Of a DNA stretch of 13,973 bases, positions 13,315 through 13,973 are shown in pieces; position 1 is the first letter of the stretch, and each line of letters starts with the position of its first letter. The translations under genes were made by a program, and so were the position numbers. The DNA is taken from NCBI GenBank assembly GCA_002408085.1, contig DHQL01000016.1, forward strand, positions 16,613 through 30,585. Reading direction: 5' to 3'. Source of the DNA: Spirochaeta sp. UBA5339 (GTDB lineage: Bacteria > Spirochaetota > Spirochaetia > DSM-2461). Under the pieces are notes generated by a model. That model searched no databases, was not told the origin of the DNA, and saw only the letters and a program-made list of their open reading frames with translations.

Positions 13315-13973
13315 ATGAGGAAGATCATTCATGTGGACATGGACGCCTTCTACGCCTCGGTGGAGCAGAGGGATAATCCCGCCCTCCGGGGAAAACCCGT
13401 TGTCGTCGGAGGCCCTCCGGGCAGCAGGGGTGTCGTCTCCACCTGCTCCTATGAAGCCAGGGTCTACGGCATCCACTCCGCCATGCCCTCGGCCCAGGCC
13501 TACAAGCTCTGTCCTCATGCCGTATTCGTCTCCCACCACAACTTCTCAAAGTACAAGGAAGCCTCCAATATTATCAGGGAGATCTTCCTTTCATACACAG
13601 ACCTTGTGGAGCCCCTCAGCCTGGACGAGGCCTATCTGGATGTCACCGAGAACCACGTAAACAACCCCTCGGCCACCCTTATCGCCCGGGAGATCAGGGA
13701 ACGAATCTTCAAGGCCACAAACCTTACCGCCTCGGCGGGAGTGTCCTACAACAAATTTATCGCCAAGATCGCCTCGGACATCGACAAGCCCAACGGCATG
13801 ACCGTCATCCTCCCGGACCAGGCCGCAGGTTTCCTTGAAAAGCTCCCCATCAGAAAGTTCTGGGGTGTAGGGAAGAAGACCGCCGAGTATATGCACACTC
13901 TGGGAATCGAAACCGGAGCGGACCTGAAGAAGCTGGAGATGTACGAGTGTCTGGAGTACTTCGGCAAGTCAGG
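13315..13973 (+). CDS. dinB: DNA polymerase IV (Y-family), 3' end outside window
   Basis: Error-prone translesion DNA polymerase; 219 residues are present, against about 350-400 for full-length members. The palm begins MRKIIHVDMDAFYASVE, with metal ligand Asp8 and steric-gate position Tyr13 (Phe in E. coli). The second catalytic pair is Asp104-Glu105 in SLDEAYLDVTE. SAGVSYNKFIAKIASD (140-155) and the start of the helix-hairpin-helix thumb region (LPIRKFWGVGKKTAEYM, 177-193) follow. The little-finger domain is beyond the window. ATG 13315 is chosen over the in-frame ATG at 13306 because it gives the same N terminus as E. coli DinB and because 13306 lies inside the proposed -10. No Shine-Dalgarno is present. 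The upstream genes are divergent, so dinB leads its own transcript. Confidence 0.96.
   Translation, partial: MRKIIHVDMDAFYASVEQRDNPALRGKPVVVGGPPGSRGVVSTCSYEARVYGIHSAMPSAQAYKLCPHAVFVSHHNFSKYKEASNIIREIFLSYTDLVEPLSLDEAYLDVTENHVNNPSATLIAREIRERIFKATNLTASAGVSYNKFIAKIASDIDKPNGMTVILPDQAAGFLEKLPIRKFWGVGKKTAEYMHTLGIETGADLKKLEMYECLEYFGKS

Noticed and set aside
13099..13539. Minus-strand open frame across the repeat and dinB start
   Set aside because: Overlaps the unmistakable DinB N terminus in antisense and reads through the tandem repeat; the protein has no recognisable feature.

Overview
The window is a chromosomal stretch of a free-living bacterium, moderately GC-rich and densely coded. It holds nine genes, the first and last cut by the window edges. 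My best guess for the organism is a spirochaete (Spirochaetota, environmental Spirochaetales type). The reasons are a mitochondrial-type aconitase, a TVGFG-filter potassium channel with an RCK tail, a membrane-anchored LuxR protein, and the general look of the proteins. This is recognition from memory, not a search. I see no mobile element, CRISPR array, rRNA or tRNA.

Layout. Positions 1-2085 (+) carry the 3' part of aconitase, ending at a bidirectional terminator (2125-2162). Converging on it is a minus-strand pair, hrpA (7241 to 3249) followed by a two-helix K+ channel with an RCK domain (3252 to 2236). The two overlap by GTGA, so they are likely translationally coupled. A short divergent control region (7242-7387) separates hrpA from a plus-strand operon. 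That operon is a membrane GGDEF-EAL cyclic-di-GMP protein (7388-9487) overlapping by ATGA with feoB, the ferrous iron transporter (9484-11622). The end of feoB overlaps the end of a convergent minus-strand cluster: a two-helix membrane protein with an acidic tail (13032 to 12784), a YbjQ/UPF0145 protein (12803 to 12492) and a six-helix membrane LuxR-type regulator (12451 to 11591). A 282-base divergent region with a degenerate 17/18-base tandem repeat leads to the start of dinB (13315, +, cut by the window end).

How the genes may work together. The diguanylate cyclase/phosphodiesterase and feoB share a start/stop codon, so they are probably one transcript linking second-messenger signalling to Fe2+ uptake. 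The small membrane protein, YbjQ and LuxR protein look like one cluster of unknown role. Coupling a K+ channel to an RNA helicase is unusual and its purpose is unclear.

The most interesting non-coding pattern concerns promoters. Four genes that begin a likely transcript (hrpA, the GGDEF-EAL gene, luxR and dinB) lack a properly spaced Shine-Dalgarno. Each instead has a TANNNT -10-like hexamer ending 6-8 bases before the A of its ATG, as expected for leaderless mRNAs. Genes inside operons (feoB, ybjQ), and the small membrane protein gene, have clear Shine-Dalgarno sites. The hrpA/GGDEF-EAL control region also holds a separate short inverted repeat at or next to each -35 element.
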